This document shows positions 17,489 to 26,049 of a stretch of 64,000 nucleotides of DNA, piece by piece. Origin of the DNA: DASRIA01 sp963724065 (GTDB taxonomy: Bacteria > Actinomycetota > Thermoleophilia > Solirubrobacterales > JBBDJG01). Below the pieces are notes generated by a model. The model did not search any database. It had not been told where the DNA came from and saw only the letters and a list, made by a program, of their open reading frames with translations. The DNA lies in assembly GCA_963724065.1 (NCBI GenBank), contig CAVRTB010000002.1, positions 446,949-510,948 of the forward strand. The letters are read 5' to 3'. Numbering within the stretch: the stretch's first letter is position 1; every line of letters starts with the position of its first letter. The position numbers and the translations under genes are program-made.

Positions 17489-19005
17489 ATGCCACCTAAA
17501 CATATGGATTCGTCTGAAGCAGCCGCTCCCGTCGTCGTCGTCGGCGCGGGACCTACCGGACTCAGTGCGGCGTACCACCTCGGCCAGGACGCTCTGCTGG
17601 TCGAGGGGGCCGACCGTGTCGGAGGCTGGTGCAGGTCGATCGAAGACAATGGCTTCACCTTCGATATGGCCGGTCACATCATGTTTTCCAACGACCCCTA
17701 CGTCCACGAGCTGTATCAGATGCTATTGGGCGACAACGTCCACTGGCAGGATCGTGAGGCATGGATCTACAGCAAGCATGTCTATACCCGCTACCCCTTT
17801 CAGGGTGCGCTGTACGGCCTTTCGCCCGAGGTGATCTCGGAGTGCATCGTCGGCGCCATCGAGGCTCGCTTCGGCAGTCTCACGGCCAGGAAACCGGTGC
17901 GATGACCAGGGCGCCAATGGGGACTACACCGGTCCGGAGCGCCGCGGCATGTTCGAGCCGCTGATGAGGACCGGTGCGGCCCCGAGGAAGGCCGCCTACG
18001 ACGGGCGCGAGCGGCGGCTCGGCGTGGGGCACAAAGGCGAGCCCAGGAACTTCGAGGAGTTCATCTACAAGGTATGGGGAACGGGAATCGCAAAGCATTT
18101 CGCCATCCCGTACAACCGGAAGCTCTGGGCGGTGCCGCTGGATGAAATGGAGACCTCGTGGCTGGGCGGCCGGGTGCCGCTCCCCAATCTGGAAGAGATG
18201 GTCGCACGGCGCGCTCTCACCGGTCCCCAAGCCGATGGGACCCAACGCCCGGTTCGGCTATCCGCTGCGAGGCGGTTTTCAGGCCCTCATGGACGGGTTC
18301 CTGCCTCACCTGAAGGGTGATCTGCTGCTCAACACGACGGTGACCTCGGTTTCGCCCCAGCGCCACAACCTCATCCTGTCCGATGGCAGCGTGGTGCCCT
18401 ACGAGTACCTCATCAGCACCATGCCGCTCCCGGCCCTGATCGGCCTCATCGGGCAGGAGGCGCCGGCCGACGTGCGCAAGGCCGCCGCCGGTCTCCGTCA
18501 TGTGTCGGTCCGCTGCGTCAATATCGGCATCGGCCGCGAGAATCTCACCGATAAGCACTGGATCTACTACCCCGAGGACACTGTATTCCACCGCATCTTC
18601 GTGCAGGGTAACGCCTCTCCCCACTGCAATGCGCCGGGCGGTTTCGGCATCACCTGCGAAATCACCTATTCCGACGCCAAGCCGCTGCCGGTGGATGGCG
18701 ACGAGCTGATCCAGCGCTGCATCGAAGACTGCCACAAGGTGGGCTTCTTCACGCCCGACGACCCGATCTGGGCCGCCAACCAGGTGGACCTGCCGGTGGC
18801 ATACGTCGTCTATGACCACGATCGGGCCAAGAATGTGGACCTGATTCGCGGGTGGTTGTCGGCCCAGGACATCGTGCTGGCAGGCCGCTACGCGGAGTGG
18901 GAGTATTACAACTCGGACCACGCCTTCATCGCGGGCAAGAAGGCCGCCGAACAGGTGAAGGAGCTGCGGGACGAGCCTGATACGATGATGCTGTCCGCCA
19001 CGTGA
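17489..19005 (+). pseudogene. UDP-galactopyranose-mutase-like FAD protein, two frameshifts
   Basis: A flavoprotein of about 500 residues split over three frames. First part: FAD-binding VVVVGAGPTGLSAAYHL, then DMAGHIMFSNDPYVHEL. Second part (about 17,895-18,225): FIYKVWGTGIAKHFAIPYNR and KLWAVPLDEMETSW. Third part to the stop at 19005: GPNARFGYPLRGGFQALMDG, YEYLISTMPLPAL and a C-terminal AGRYAEWEYYNSDHAFIAG. The FAD-binding ends and the Y-N-R-K-L-W motif fit the UDP-galactopyranose mutase/amine-oxidase-like group; true mutase activity is not certain. Shifts occur near 17,895 and 18,228. Its neighbours are a glycosyltransferase and glycosidases. Confidence 0.75.
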
Positions 19006-19010
19006 GGAGA

Positions 19011-19088
19011 AGGTGAGCAGGAAGAGGTGAGAAGTGAGAAGCGCACTGGCCCGGCCAGGAGCACTCTCTCACTTCTTACCGCTCACCC
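19011..19088. repeat. Large imperfect inverted repeat between flavoprotein and GH1 genes
   Basis: The left arm (19011-19041, built from GTGAGAAG-like units) pairs imperfectly with the right arm (19066-19088, TCTCACTTCTTACC and CTCACC). Inside, CTGGCC (19046-19051) pairs with GGCCAG (19053-19058). A run of TTACTCTTTC follows. It could act as a transcriptional stop for the upstream gene or be a mobile repeat. Confidence 0.5.
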
Positions 19089-19101
19089 TTACTCTTTCAT
19101 C

Positions 19102-20388
19102 ATGTCCAACGCCTTCCCGCGCCGCCGGCCCGAAGATTTCCTCTGGGCCACCGGCATCGAGAATACGTTCGTCCCGCAAACCCGGCCGGGGCATCGGGCC
19201 CTCGATGAGTATGAGCTCATGGGGCACTATGAGAACTGGCGCGGCGACCTGGCCCTGGCCCGGGATCTCGGGCTCCGCATGATCCGCTGGGGTGTGCCGT
19301 GGTACCGGGTCGAGCCGTTTCAGTCCGGCGACTACGACTGGGGCTGGACCGACCAGGTGATTCCCTACATGGTCGAGGAGCTGGGCATCACCCCCATCAT
19401 CGATCTGATGCACTACGGCTGCCCCTTCTGGCTCGGCCGGGAATTCGCCAGCGCCGAATACCCCGCCGCGGTCTCCCGCTATGCCGAGGCGTTCGCCCGA
19501 AGGTACGAGAAGCTGGTCCAGTGGTATACGCCGCTGAATGAGCCGATCGTTACTGCCCTCTATTGCGGGCAGCGGGGCCTCTGGCCTCCGTATCTCCGGA
19601 GCGAGAGCGGCTACGTGCATATCCTGCTCCAGGCCATCGAGGGGATCATCGAGACTTCGGCGGTTCTCAAGTCGGTCAATCCGGACATGGTGCTGGTGCA
19701 CGTGGAGGCCACGGGACTCAGCCGCACCGCCCGGGAGGATCTCCATGCGGTGGCGCAGGAAGAGCAGTCGCGCACCTTCCTCCCCTTCGATCTCCTGACC
19801 GGCCGGGTCACGCCCTCGCACCCGATGTTCTCCTGGCTGGTGCGGAGCGGCGCCTCACCCGACCGTCTCGCCTCCATCGCGGCGCGTCCGGTGGCGTTCG
19901 GTCTGATGGGCCTCAACTTCTACCCCCAATGGTCTACCACCCAGCTTTATATCGACCGGAAAGGGCGTCTGGCGTATCAACCGGTGGAGCAGGACGGCGC
20001 CGGCTTTACCAGTCTCATCGAGAGCTATTACGACCGGTATCGGCTCCCCCTCATGGTCACCGAAACCAGCGCCAAAGGGGACGAGAGCATTCGCGCCCGC
20101 TGGCTGGAGGCATCGGTCACAGCCATTCGCGCGCTGCGTGGCCGCGGCATCCCGGTGCTTGGCTACACCTGGTTTCCGTTGTTCACCATGATCGATTGGC
20201 GCTACCGCTTCGGGAGGGGACCACTACACGAGTACCGGCTCGAGCTGGGCTTGTACTCCCTGGATGGCGAGGGACAGCGCTGGAGGCCGACGCCACTGGT
20301 GGAGCAGTTCCGGAGCTATGTGGCCGACTCGGAGACCGCCGTCGGGAACCTGGTCATGGGAGAACCCTCAAGCACCTCCGGCGTGTGA
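19102..20388 (+). CDS. Family 1-like glycoside hydrolase
   Basis: A 428-residue (beta/alpha)8 clan-A glycosidase. It has DFLWATGIENTFVP at the N-terminus, the acid/base glutamate in WYTPLNEPIV, and the nucleophile glutamate in LMVTETSAKG near residue 330. A strand-end LGYTWFPLFTMIDW precedes the C-terminus. The layout is that of beta-glucosidase-like GH1 relatives found beside glycosyltransferases. No signal peptide is visible, so it is probably cytoplasmic. The ATG at 19102 gives the conserved start; the upstream open frame runs through an inverted repeat and is unlikely to be translated. A homologous glycosidase follows 50 bases later. Confidence 0.82.
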   Translation: MSNAFPRRRPEDFLWATGIENTFVPQTRPGHRALDEYELMGHYENWRGDLALARDLGLRMIRWGVPWYRVEPFQSGDYDWGWTDQVIPYMVEELGITPIIDLMHYGCPFWLGREFASAEYPAAVSRYAEAFARRYEKLVQWYTPLNEPIVTALYCGQRGLWPPYLRSESGYVHILLQAIEGIIETSAVLKSVNPDMVLVHVEATGLSRTAREDLHAVAQEEQSRTFLPFDLLTGRVTPSHPMFSWLVRSGASPDRLASIAARPVAFGLMGLNFYPQWSTTQLYIDRKGRLAYQPVEQDGAGFTSLIESYYDRYRLPLMVTETSAKGDESIRARWLEASVTAIRALRGRGIPVLGYTWFPLFTMIDWRYRFGRGPLHEYRLELGLYSLDGEGQRWRPTPLVEQFRSYVADSETAVGNLVMGEPSSTSGV

Positions 20389-20438
20389 CTCGCGACTCGC
20401 GACGGTCCCCCGACTCCCAACTGTTTCGCTCCTACTGG

Positions 20439-21566
20439 ATGGGCGGATTCGAGTCGTCCTGCCAGATCAACGGCGGCGGTATCCGGCTCGACCTCGTGGC
20501 TGCCACCCAGCACGACCAGCTGATCGATGAGGACTACGGGCGACTGCAGGAGATGGGCATCGCCACCGCGCGAGAAGGAATGCGGTGGCACCTGATCGAC
20601 CGGGGCCGCCGGCTGGATTTCTCGTCGGTGCTGCCGATGGTCGAGGCCGCCGAGCGGCACGGGATCCAGCTGCTCTGGAACCTGTGCCACTACGGGTGGC
20701 CGGGGGATGTAAACCTCTATACCCCCGGCTTCGTGGAGCGCTTCGCCCGTTACTGCGGCGCGGCGGCGCGCTTCATCTCCGATCACACCGAGGCCGTGCC
20801 CTCCTACGTGCCGATCAACGAGATCTCGTTCTTCGCCTGGGCCGCGGGTGAGGTGGGATACATCTATCCTCACGGACACGGCCGGGGACATGAGGTCAAG
20901 AAGCAGCTGGTGCGGGCGACGATCGCGGGCATGGAAGCGATCTGGGAGGTGGACCCCCGGGCGCGCATGGTTCAGGTGGATCCGTTGATTCACGTGGTCC
21001 CGCCCCGGGGCCGGCCTGACCTTGCCCGCGCCGCCGCCGACCAGCGAGCCAGGCAGTTCGAGGCCTGGGACATGCTGGCCGGCGGGCTGGACCCCGCACT
21101 GGGCGGTCACCCGCGCTACCTCGACATCATCGGGGTCAACTTCTACCATGCTAATCAGTGGGAGTATCCTGACCAGCGCCTCCGCTGGGAGGACACCCCG
21201 CGGGACCGGCGCTGGGTGCCGCTGCGGTATCTGCTGTCGGAGGTCTACGATCGCTACGACCGTCCGATGATCCTGTCGGAGACCAGTCACTTCGGCACGG
21301 GACGGGGTCGCTGGATCCGGGAGGTGGCGGACGAAGTGCAGCACGCCCGAGCTATGGGGGTGCCGATGGAAGGGATCTGCATCTACCCGATCATCGATCG
21401 GCCCGACTGGGACGACCAGGATCATTGGCACCACAGCGGGCTCTGGGATCTCCGGCGCGATGCTGCCAACCGGCTCCAGCGGGTGCTGTGCCAGGAATAC
21501 GCGGGGGAGCTTCGGATAGCGATGACGCAAAGCCCGCCCTGTAGCCCGGCCGGTCAGGGCCGGTAA
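20439..21566 (+). CDS. Clan-A glycoside hydrolase, second copy
   Basis: A protein of about 375 residues with the same fold plan as its neighbour. Visible motifs: GGFESSCQING at the start, GMRWHLIDRG, LLWNLCHYGWP, acid/base glutamate in VPINEISFF, nucleophile in ILSETSHFG, and GICIYPIIDRPDWDD. ATG 20439 is used; a CTG at 20421 would add FRSYW, a segment often seen at the start of this group, so the real start may be there. The end overlaps the opposing GH2 gene by 13 bases. Substrate unknown; the context suggests processing of a glycan made by the nearby transferase. Confidence 0.8.
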   Translation: MGGFESSCQINGGGIRLDLVAATQHDQLIDEDYGRLQEMGIATAREGMRWHLIDRGRRLDFSSVLPMVEAAERHGIQLLWNLCHYGWPGDVNLYTPGFVERFARYCGAAARFISDHTEAVPSYVPINEISFFAWAAGEVGYIYPHGHGRGHEVKKQLVRATIAGMEAIWEVDPRARMVQVDPLIHVVPPRGRPDLARAAADQRARQFEAWDMLAGGLDPALGGHPRYLDIIGVNFYHANQWEYPDQRLRWEDTPRDRRWVPLRYLLSEVYDRYDRPMILSETSHFGTGRGRWIREVADEVQHARAMGVPMEGICIYPIIDRPDWDDQDHWHHSGLWDLRRDAANRLQRVLCQEYAGELRIAMTQSPPCSPAGQGR

Positions 21567-24499
21567 GGCCTATGCCCCTTCACTGCGCTCAGGGTGACAT
21601 CCTTGCCACCCGACCGCACCTCTGCAGCCGGCGCCTTCGCGATCCGCGCGATCATGTCGCGCATCATGAGCGTGGCGACCGGATGGCCGCCGAGGTGGTC
21701 ACGCAGGCGGTAGGTGCAGATCAGAACTCGCCCCCGGTCAATCGGCCGTTCGGCCACCAGCGCCACGATGTGATGGGCCCAGCCCACGAATAATCCGGAG
21801 TGCACGTTGGCCGCGAAGTCTCGCGGCGTCAGCCCGACGATCACCGTCTCCGGCGTCAGATCGGCAAAGGCGAAGTCCACCGTCCCACCGGTCGGGATCC
21901 CGCCGAAGATCTTGTCCTGCCGGATCCAGCTCATGCTGCTGGCCCAGTCGCCCTGCCAGCTGCGGCCCTGGCGCTGCGCGATGCTGAGCGAGCCCAGGTG
22001 CGCCTGCTGTGACTCGGGCTCCTCCGCCAGCCAGAGCACCCGGCCGCCGTTCTGCACGTACCAGCGGAGCTCGTCCGTCATCCGCTCCACCACGACCAGG
22101 TCGGCCGACTCCTGATCGGTGATCTCGTACCCCATCCCGGCCAGACGTGCGGCCAGCCGGGGCAGCCCCGGCACCGTAAGCTTGATGTGCCGCTGGTGCG
22201 ACTCGGCCCGGGGAAAAAAGTACAGTTCGTGGTGGTTGTGGGTCACGACGTCGCCCGCCGCGCTGGTCAGCCTCATCTCCAACCGGGCACGGGTCGCCTG
22301 CTCCAGCGGCGGCACATCGAAGATCACCGTCCCCAGGTTGGTCAGCTGGGCGCGCTCAGGGGTGACCCCGGTGAACTGGCCCCGGATCTCGGGCCACTGG
22401 TCCAGCTGCCATTCCAGCCGAGAGTTCCGGAGATCGGCGGAGGAGAAGTGGGAGAGGCCCAACCTGACCTCGCAACGTTCTCCCTCCCAGAATGCAATCC
22501 GCTCCCAGTCGGTCGGCACGATGGCGTCGGGACAGTTCACCTGCCCGATCACGTCATAGTACGCCTTGGGGTTCCGGCACATGTCGAGCAGACCGTTGCT
22601 CTCCCAGTGTACGTCGGTGAACTCGGTGATCACGTACCCCACGATGCTGGGATGCCGCCGCATCTGTTCGATCTGGTACTTGAGGGCGGTGAACTGCATC
22701 CGCTGGCTGGCCGCGGAAAGATCTGAGAGGGTGGGAAACACCTTGTCGAGATGGTACGCCTTGTACCGCTGCTCGATGCCGTGAGGGTAGACCACCCCAT
22801 CGCCCCATTCGATGCCGGTCTCGAACCACCACGGCTCCCGGCCATAGTGGGCCCGGAGCTTGGCGACGTCCGGCAGTCCCCAGTTGCCGAATTCCGACAC
22901 TACCATCGGCTCGCTTCCCCGGCGCTTCACCTCCGCAGCCGGCGCCCGTGGCACCGGGTTCCAGGGATCGCGGATGTACTCCCGCCACGACTCGATGCTC
23001 TCGTATTCATGGGCGAAGGTCCACGGCGGCCGGCTGGCGAAGGTCTGGACCCAGTCCTTCCATTTGCGATAGTGGTCCGGCATCGCGTAGTAGTTGTGAA
23101 AATCCTCGATGTCGGTGACCACGTGGAAATTGGTGAAGCATGGCGAGTTCCCCACCACCAGGCGATGCGGGTCAAGCTCCTTGAGCTGGTTATACATGTC
23201 CGCCAGCCAGGCCCGGTGGCCCGCGTTCACCGCCAGGTCCACACCCCAGTTCTCGTTGACGATGGTCCAGATGATGATGGATGGGTGGTTCCAGTCCCGT
23301 TCCACCATGCCGAAGAGAGTCTCCTTGGCCCGCCGCTTCGCGGTCTCGGTCAGATCCTGCCAGTTGGGAAGCTCGGTCCAGATCAGGATCCCGGCCCGGT
23401 CCGCCGCGTCATAGTAGCGCGGGTCGGTGATCTTGATATGGGTCCGGAGGAGGTTGAGCCCCATGTGCTTCGCCTTGGCGAACTGGGCGTCCAGCTCCTC
23501 ATCGCTGAACGGGGTGTAGATCAGGTCGGGGTAGTAGTCCTGATCCAGAGCGCCCCGCAGGTACAGCACCTGGCCGTTGAGCAGGAGGTGCCCGCTGGGC
23601 GAGGTGGCGATGGTCCGCATCCCGAAGGGCGACGAGATAGTATCGAGAGGCTCGGCCCGGTCGTCGCTGCCGTCGAGCAGCACCGCCTGGAGCTGGTAGA
23701 GGTGCGGCGTGGTGGTGTCCCAGAGCAGCGGCTCCGGGATGGGGATAGTCAGCTCCTCGCTCTCGCCGCCGGCGGGCAGGAGCACGCGATGCCGCTGGAC
23801 CTGTCCCAGCGGGTCGGTGACGTTGAGCCAGAGTCCCAGCGGTCGGTTGCTCGCCTGGCTGAGCGAGACCCGTATCCCGGCCTGCCGCTCCGCCACATCC
23901 GGCGTGATCCTGAGACCGGTGAGATGGACCGGCGCGCGATGCTCGAGATAGATGGTCTGCCAGATGCCACCGATCGGTCCGTACCAGCTCTGCTTGCCGT
24001 GGGGGATTTCGGCGAAGGGGAATTCGGGAAGGTAGTCTGCGTCGTTGCCTGGATCGATGACCCGGACAACGAGCTCGTTACTACCCGGGTGAAGCCCATC
24101 GGTGATGTCCAGCTCGAAGGGCAGATACCCGCCCTCGTGCTCGCCCACCTGCCGGCCGTTGAGCCACACGGTGGTGTGGTAGTCCACCGCGCCGAAGTGG
24201 AGGAAGGCGGTACGGCGGTACGGCGGTACGGCGGTAGCGTCGTCGCTGGCTACGAGTTGTTCCCCAGTATCCGGGGAGGTTACCGCCGCACCGGCGTTCC
24301 CCCGTTCCGCCCCTTCAAACTGGCGCCGATACCACGCCACCCCACTGTAATCCCGGAGGTCGTCGAACTGGGCTTGCCACGGGCCGGGGACCTGGATCGC
24401 CCGGGCGTCCGCTGTGCGGAGTGTCTGGTAGGTCAGCTGCTGCTGCGGATCCGGGTAGAACTCCCACTGCCCATCCAGGCTGATACGCGTACGACTCAC
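21554..24499 (-). CDS. Family 2 glycoside hydrolase (beta-galactosidase/glucuronidase-like)
   Basis: A 981-residue GH2 enzyme. The sugar-binding domain comes first (ISLDGQWEFYPD, WYRRQFEG, HFGAVDYHTTVWLNG), then an immunoglobulin-like domain, then the TIM barrel with acid/base glutamate in IIWTIVNENWG and nucleophile in MVVSEFGNWGLPD. The GTG at 24499 overlaps the upstream gene's TGA and is chosen for that reason; the frame is open to 25021 but in non-coding-like sequence. Two repeats lie inside the gene: an 8-base array at 24206-24237 that encodes TAVPPYRRTA in a domain-1 insertion, and a dispersed palindrome at the very 3' end that supplies DVTLSAVKG. No signal peptide is visible. Confidence 0.88.
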   Translation of the reverse strand: MSRTRISLDGQWEFYPDPQQQLTYQTLRTADARAIQVPGPWQAQFDDLRDYSGVAWYRRQFEGAERGNAGAAVTSPDTGEQLVASDDATAVPPYRRTAFLHFGAVDYHTTVWLNGRQVGEHEGGYLPFELDITDGLHPGSNELVVRVIDPGNDADYLPEFPFAEIPHGKQSWYGPIGGIWQTIYLEHRAPVHLTGLRITPDVAERQAGIRVSLSQASNRPLGLWLNVTDPLGQVQRHRVLLPAGGESEELTIPIPEPLLWDTTTPHLYQLQAVLLDGSDDRAEPLDTISSPFGMRTIATSPSGHLLLNGQVLYLRGALDQDYYPDLIYTPFSDEELDAQFAKAKHMGLNLLRTHIKITDPRYYDAADRAGILIWTELPNWQDLTETAKRRAKETLFGMVERDWNHPSIIIWTIVNENWGVDLAVNAGHRAWLADMYNQLKELDPHRLVVGNSPCFTNFHVVTDIEDFHNYYAMPDHYRKWKDWVQTFASRPPWTFAHEYESIESWREYIRDPWNPVPRAPAAEVKRRGSEPMVVSEFGNWGLPDVAKLRAHYGREPWWFETGIEWGDGVVYPHGIEQRYKAYHLDKVFPTLSDLSAASQRMQFTALKYQIEQMRRHPSIVGYVITEFTDVHWESNGLLDMCRNPKAYYDVIGQVNCPDAIVPTDWERIAFWEGERCEVRLGLSHFSSADLRNSRLEWQLDQWPEIRGQFTGVTPERAQLTNLGTVIFDVPPLEQATRARLEMRLTSAAGDVVTHNHHELYFFPRAESHQRHIKLTVPGLPRLAARLAGMGYEITDQESADLVVVERMTDELRWYVQNGGRVLWLAEEPESQQAHLGSLSIAQRQGRSWQGDWASSMSWIRQDKIFGGIPTGGTVDFAFADLTPETVIVGLTPRDFAANVHSGLFVGWAHHIVALVAERPIDRGRVLICTYRLRDHLGGHPVATLMMRDMIARIAKAPAAEVRSGGKDVTLSAVKGHRPYRP
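21575..21600. repeat. Dispersed palindromic repeat, copy 1 (CCCTTC-N5-GCTCAGGG)
   Basis: The core CCCTTC, five bases, GCTCAGGG, followed by TGACAT, sits in the last codons of the GH2 gene. On the minus strand it encodes DVTLSAVKG close to the stop. The same core occurs at 31642-31666 within the helicase gene. The ends CCCT/AGGG are palindromic. Confidence 0.7.
24206..24237. repeat. Octamer tandem array GGCGGTAC x4 inside GH2 gene
   Basis: Three exact GGCGGTAC units and a fourth GGCGGTAG, end to end. The unit is not a multiple of three, so gain or loss of one copy would shift the GH2 reading frame. A related array of four units lies at 25969-26001. Confidence 0.9.
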
Positions 24500-24921
24500 G
24501 AGACGATTCCAGGGCCACGGAGGGCTCGGCGGCGCTCGAGCCAGCTGCCGGCAGCCGCGCCGACCAGGCCGGCGACCAGTGCGGTGCCGGTTCCGACCGT
24601 GATCGCGTAGGCAAAAATACGCGGCTCGGTGAAGGCCTGGTCCAGCGAACCCGGGCCCGCGAGCCAGGAGGCGAGCGGACCGACGGTCGCATCGAGGAAG
24701 CCCACGCATGCAGCCGCCAGCACACCCGCGGCGAGGCTCGCGCGCCAGGCACCCACGAAGCCCACCAGGACGTACACCAGCAGCGATACCACTCCGAGCG
24801 GCGAGTAGGGGAAGCCGAGCGGCTTGCCCGCCAGCGCGCCGACCACGTCGATCCCGACCAGCAATGCGGCGGCTACCACCACGACCGGCGTGACCCGTCG
24901 CACCTGTCTCCTCTCGATCAT
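24496..24921 (-). CDS. Four-helix membrane protein, function unknown
   Basis: A 141-residue inner-membrane protein with about four hydrophobic helices (VVVVAAALLVGIDVVGAL, GVVSLLVYVLVGFVGAW, SLAAGVLAAACVGFL, GTGTALVAGLVGAAAGSW) and a short basic N-terminus (MIERRQVRR). I do not recognise a family. Its TGA overlaps the GTG of the GH2 gene, so the two are translationally coupled, but no functional link to glycan turnover is visible in the protein itself. Confidence 0.65.
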   Translation of the reverse strand: MIERRQVRRVTPVVVVAAALLVGIDVVGALAGKPLGFPYSPLGVVSLLVYVLVGFVGAWRASLAAGVLAAACVGFLDATVGPLASWLAGPGSLDQAFTEPRIFAYAITVGTGTALVAGLVGAAAGSWLERRRALRGPGIVS

Positions 24922-24950
24922 CGTCGTCTCCGGGAGGGCTACTGGATATT

Positions 24951-25081
24951 GGCCATTGGCTGCTGGCTACTGGGGGCTGCTGGCTTTTGTTTTTTGGTTG
25001 TGATCGGGCATCGACCGGCACTGGAGCTGCAAACTACATGCTAATAGCTATTGGCCAATAGCCAATAGCCAAGAGCCAATA
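24951..25081. repeat. Inverted arrays of TTGGCTA-type units between divergent genes
   Basis: Left part (about 24951-24991): units such as ATTGGCC, ATTGGCTG, CTGGCTAC. Right part (about 25040-25081): the reverse orientation, CCAATAG and AGCCAATA repeated four times. The two halves flank the centre of a 200-base gap between a minus-strand and a plus-strand gene. Promoters for both must lie here too. Confidence 0.7.
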
Positions 25082-25122
25082 GTACTTTCCTCACGCCTGC
25101 CACCCTTACGGAGTCGCTGCCC

Positions 25123-25491
25123 ATGGAGCCCCTGTTCCTCGCCATCGGTCTGGCCGCTGGAGTACTGTCGGGACTCTTCGGGATCGGAGGCGGGATCCTG
25201 ATCGTCCCAGCCCTGATCTTGTTTGCCAAGTTTCCCACCAAGCTGGCGCTCGGCACCTCCCTCGGCGCTCTCCTGCTCCCGGTCGGGCTGCTCGGCGCCC
25301 TTACCTATTACAAGACTGGCAACCTCGAGATCCGAGCCTCGCTCCTCCTCGCCCTCGGCCTCTTCCTCGGCGCCTGGGGGGGGGCCAGGCTGGCGCAGGT
25401 GCTGCCGACCGCCACGCTACAACGAATGTTCGCCGTGTTCATCGCCCTCATGGCGGTGCGGCTTTGGATCGATGCGGGGAAGAACGGATGA
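25123..25491 (+). CDS. Short TauE/SafE-family membrane protein
   Basis: A 122-residue protein with four hydrophobic helices and the family motif GLFGIGGGILIVPAL near residue 20. TauE/SafE (sulfite exporter/TSUP) transporters usually have eight or nine helices in two repeats; this one is a single repeat, so it probably works as a dimer. Substrate would be a small organic or inorganic sulfur anion by family, but this is inference. Its stop overlaps the ATG of the next gene (ATGA). Confidence 0.82.
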   Translation: MEPLFLAIGLAAGVLSGLFGIGGGILIVPALILFAKFPTKLALGTSLGALLLPVGLLGALTYYKTGNLEIRASLLLALGLFLGAWGGARLAQVLPTATLQRMFAVFIALMAVRLWIDAGKNG

Positions 25492-25976
25492 GTACCGACA
25501 GCAGCCCCGGCCAGATCCAGCTCAGCTCGCCGGCGTTTGCCTATGGTGCGAAGATCCCGTTCCGATTCACCTGCGAGGGCGACGACATCTCCCCGCCACT
25601 CGAGTGGTCCGGCGCGCCGGTCGAGGCCCGCAGCTTTGCGCTCATCTGCGAAGACCCCGACGCGCCCCGGGGAACCTGGGTCCACTGGCTGCTGTACAAC
25701 GTGCCGGCCGGAGCGGTGGAGCTGAATCAGGCAGTCCCAACCCTGCCCGAGACACCGTCGGGGGCCCGCCACGGTCGCAATACCGCGGGCGACATGGCCT
25801 ATGCCGGCCCCTGCCCTCCTCCCGGCAAACCCCACCGATATTTCTTCCGGCTCTACGCCCTTGATATCATGCTGAATCTTCCGCCCGGCGCCAACCGAGA
25901 GGAGCTGGAACAAGCCATGGAGCAGCACATCCTGGGACAGGGAACGCTGATGGGGACGTATGAACACAGGCGGTAA
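25488..25976 (+). CDS. YbhB/YbcL-type PEBP (Raf-kinase-inhibitor-like) protein
   Basis: A 162-residue phosphatidylethanolamine-binding-protein fold. Conserved parts: FTCEGDDISPPLEW, the ligand-pocket EDPDAPRGTWVHWLLYN, GRNTAGDMAYAGPCPP and HRYFFRLYALD. Bacterial members are of unknown role. ATG 25488 overlaps the TauE stop, so the two form a coupled pair. The stop codon lies inside an octamer array (25969-26001), so the last residues (HRR) come from the repeat and could vary between strains. Confidence 0.88.
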   Translation: MSTDSSPGQIQLSSPAFAYGAKIPFRFTCEGDDISPPLEWSGAPVEARSFALICEDPDAPRGTWVHWLLYNVPAGAVELNQAVPTLPETPSGARHGRNTAGDMAYAGPCPPPGKPHRYFFRLYALDIMLNLPPGANREELEQAMEQHILGQGTLMGTYEHRR

Positions 25977-26038
25977 GGCGGTACGGCGGTAAGGGCGGTA
26001 GGCTCCGTCCTCTCCGCCTTCTCCGTCCTCTCCATCTT
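25969..26038. repeat. Octamer array GGCGGTA(A/C/G) and an 18-base direct repeat
   Basis: Four units GGCGGTAA, GGCGGTAC, GGCGGTAA, (one extra G) GGCGGTAG at 25969-26001, overlapping the PEBP stop codon. Then two 18-base copies of a CTCCGTCCTCTCC-type unit at 26003-26038, just before the exonuclease gene. The first array is the same family as at 24206-24237. Confidence 0.85.
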
Positions 26039-26049
26039 ATTTTTCCAGC

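Noticed and set aside
22751..24610. A 619-residue open frame on the plus strand
   Set aside because: It lies opposite the GH2 gene and has no start signal or domain. High GC creates long antisense frames.
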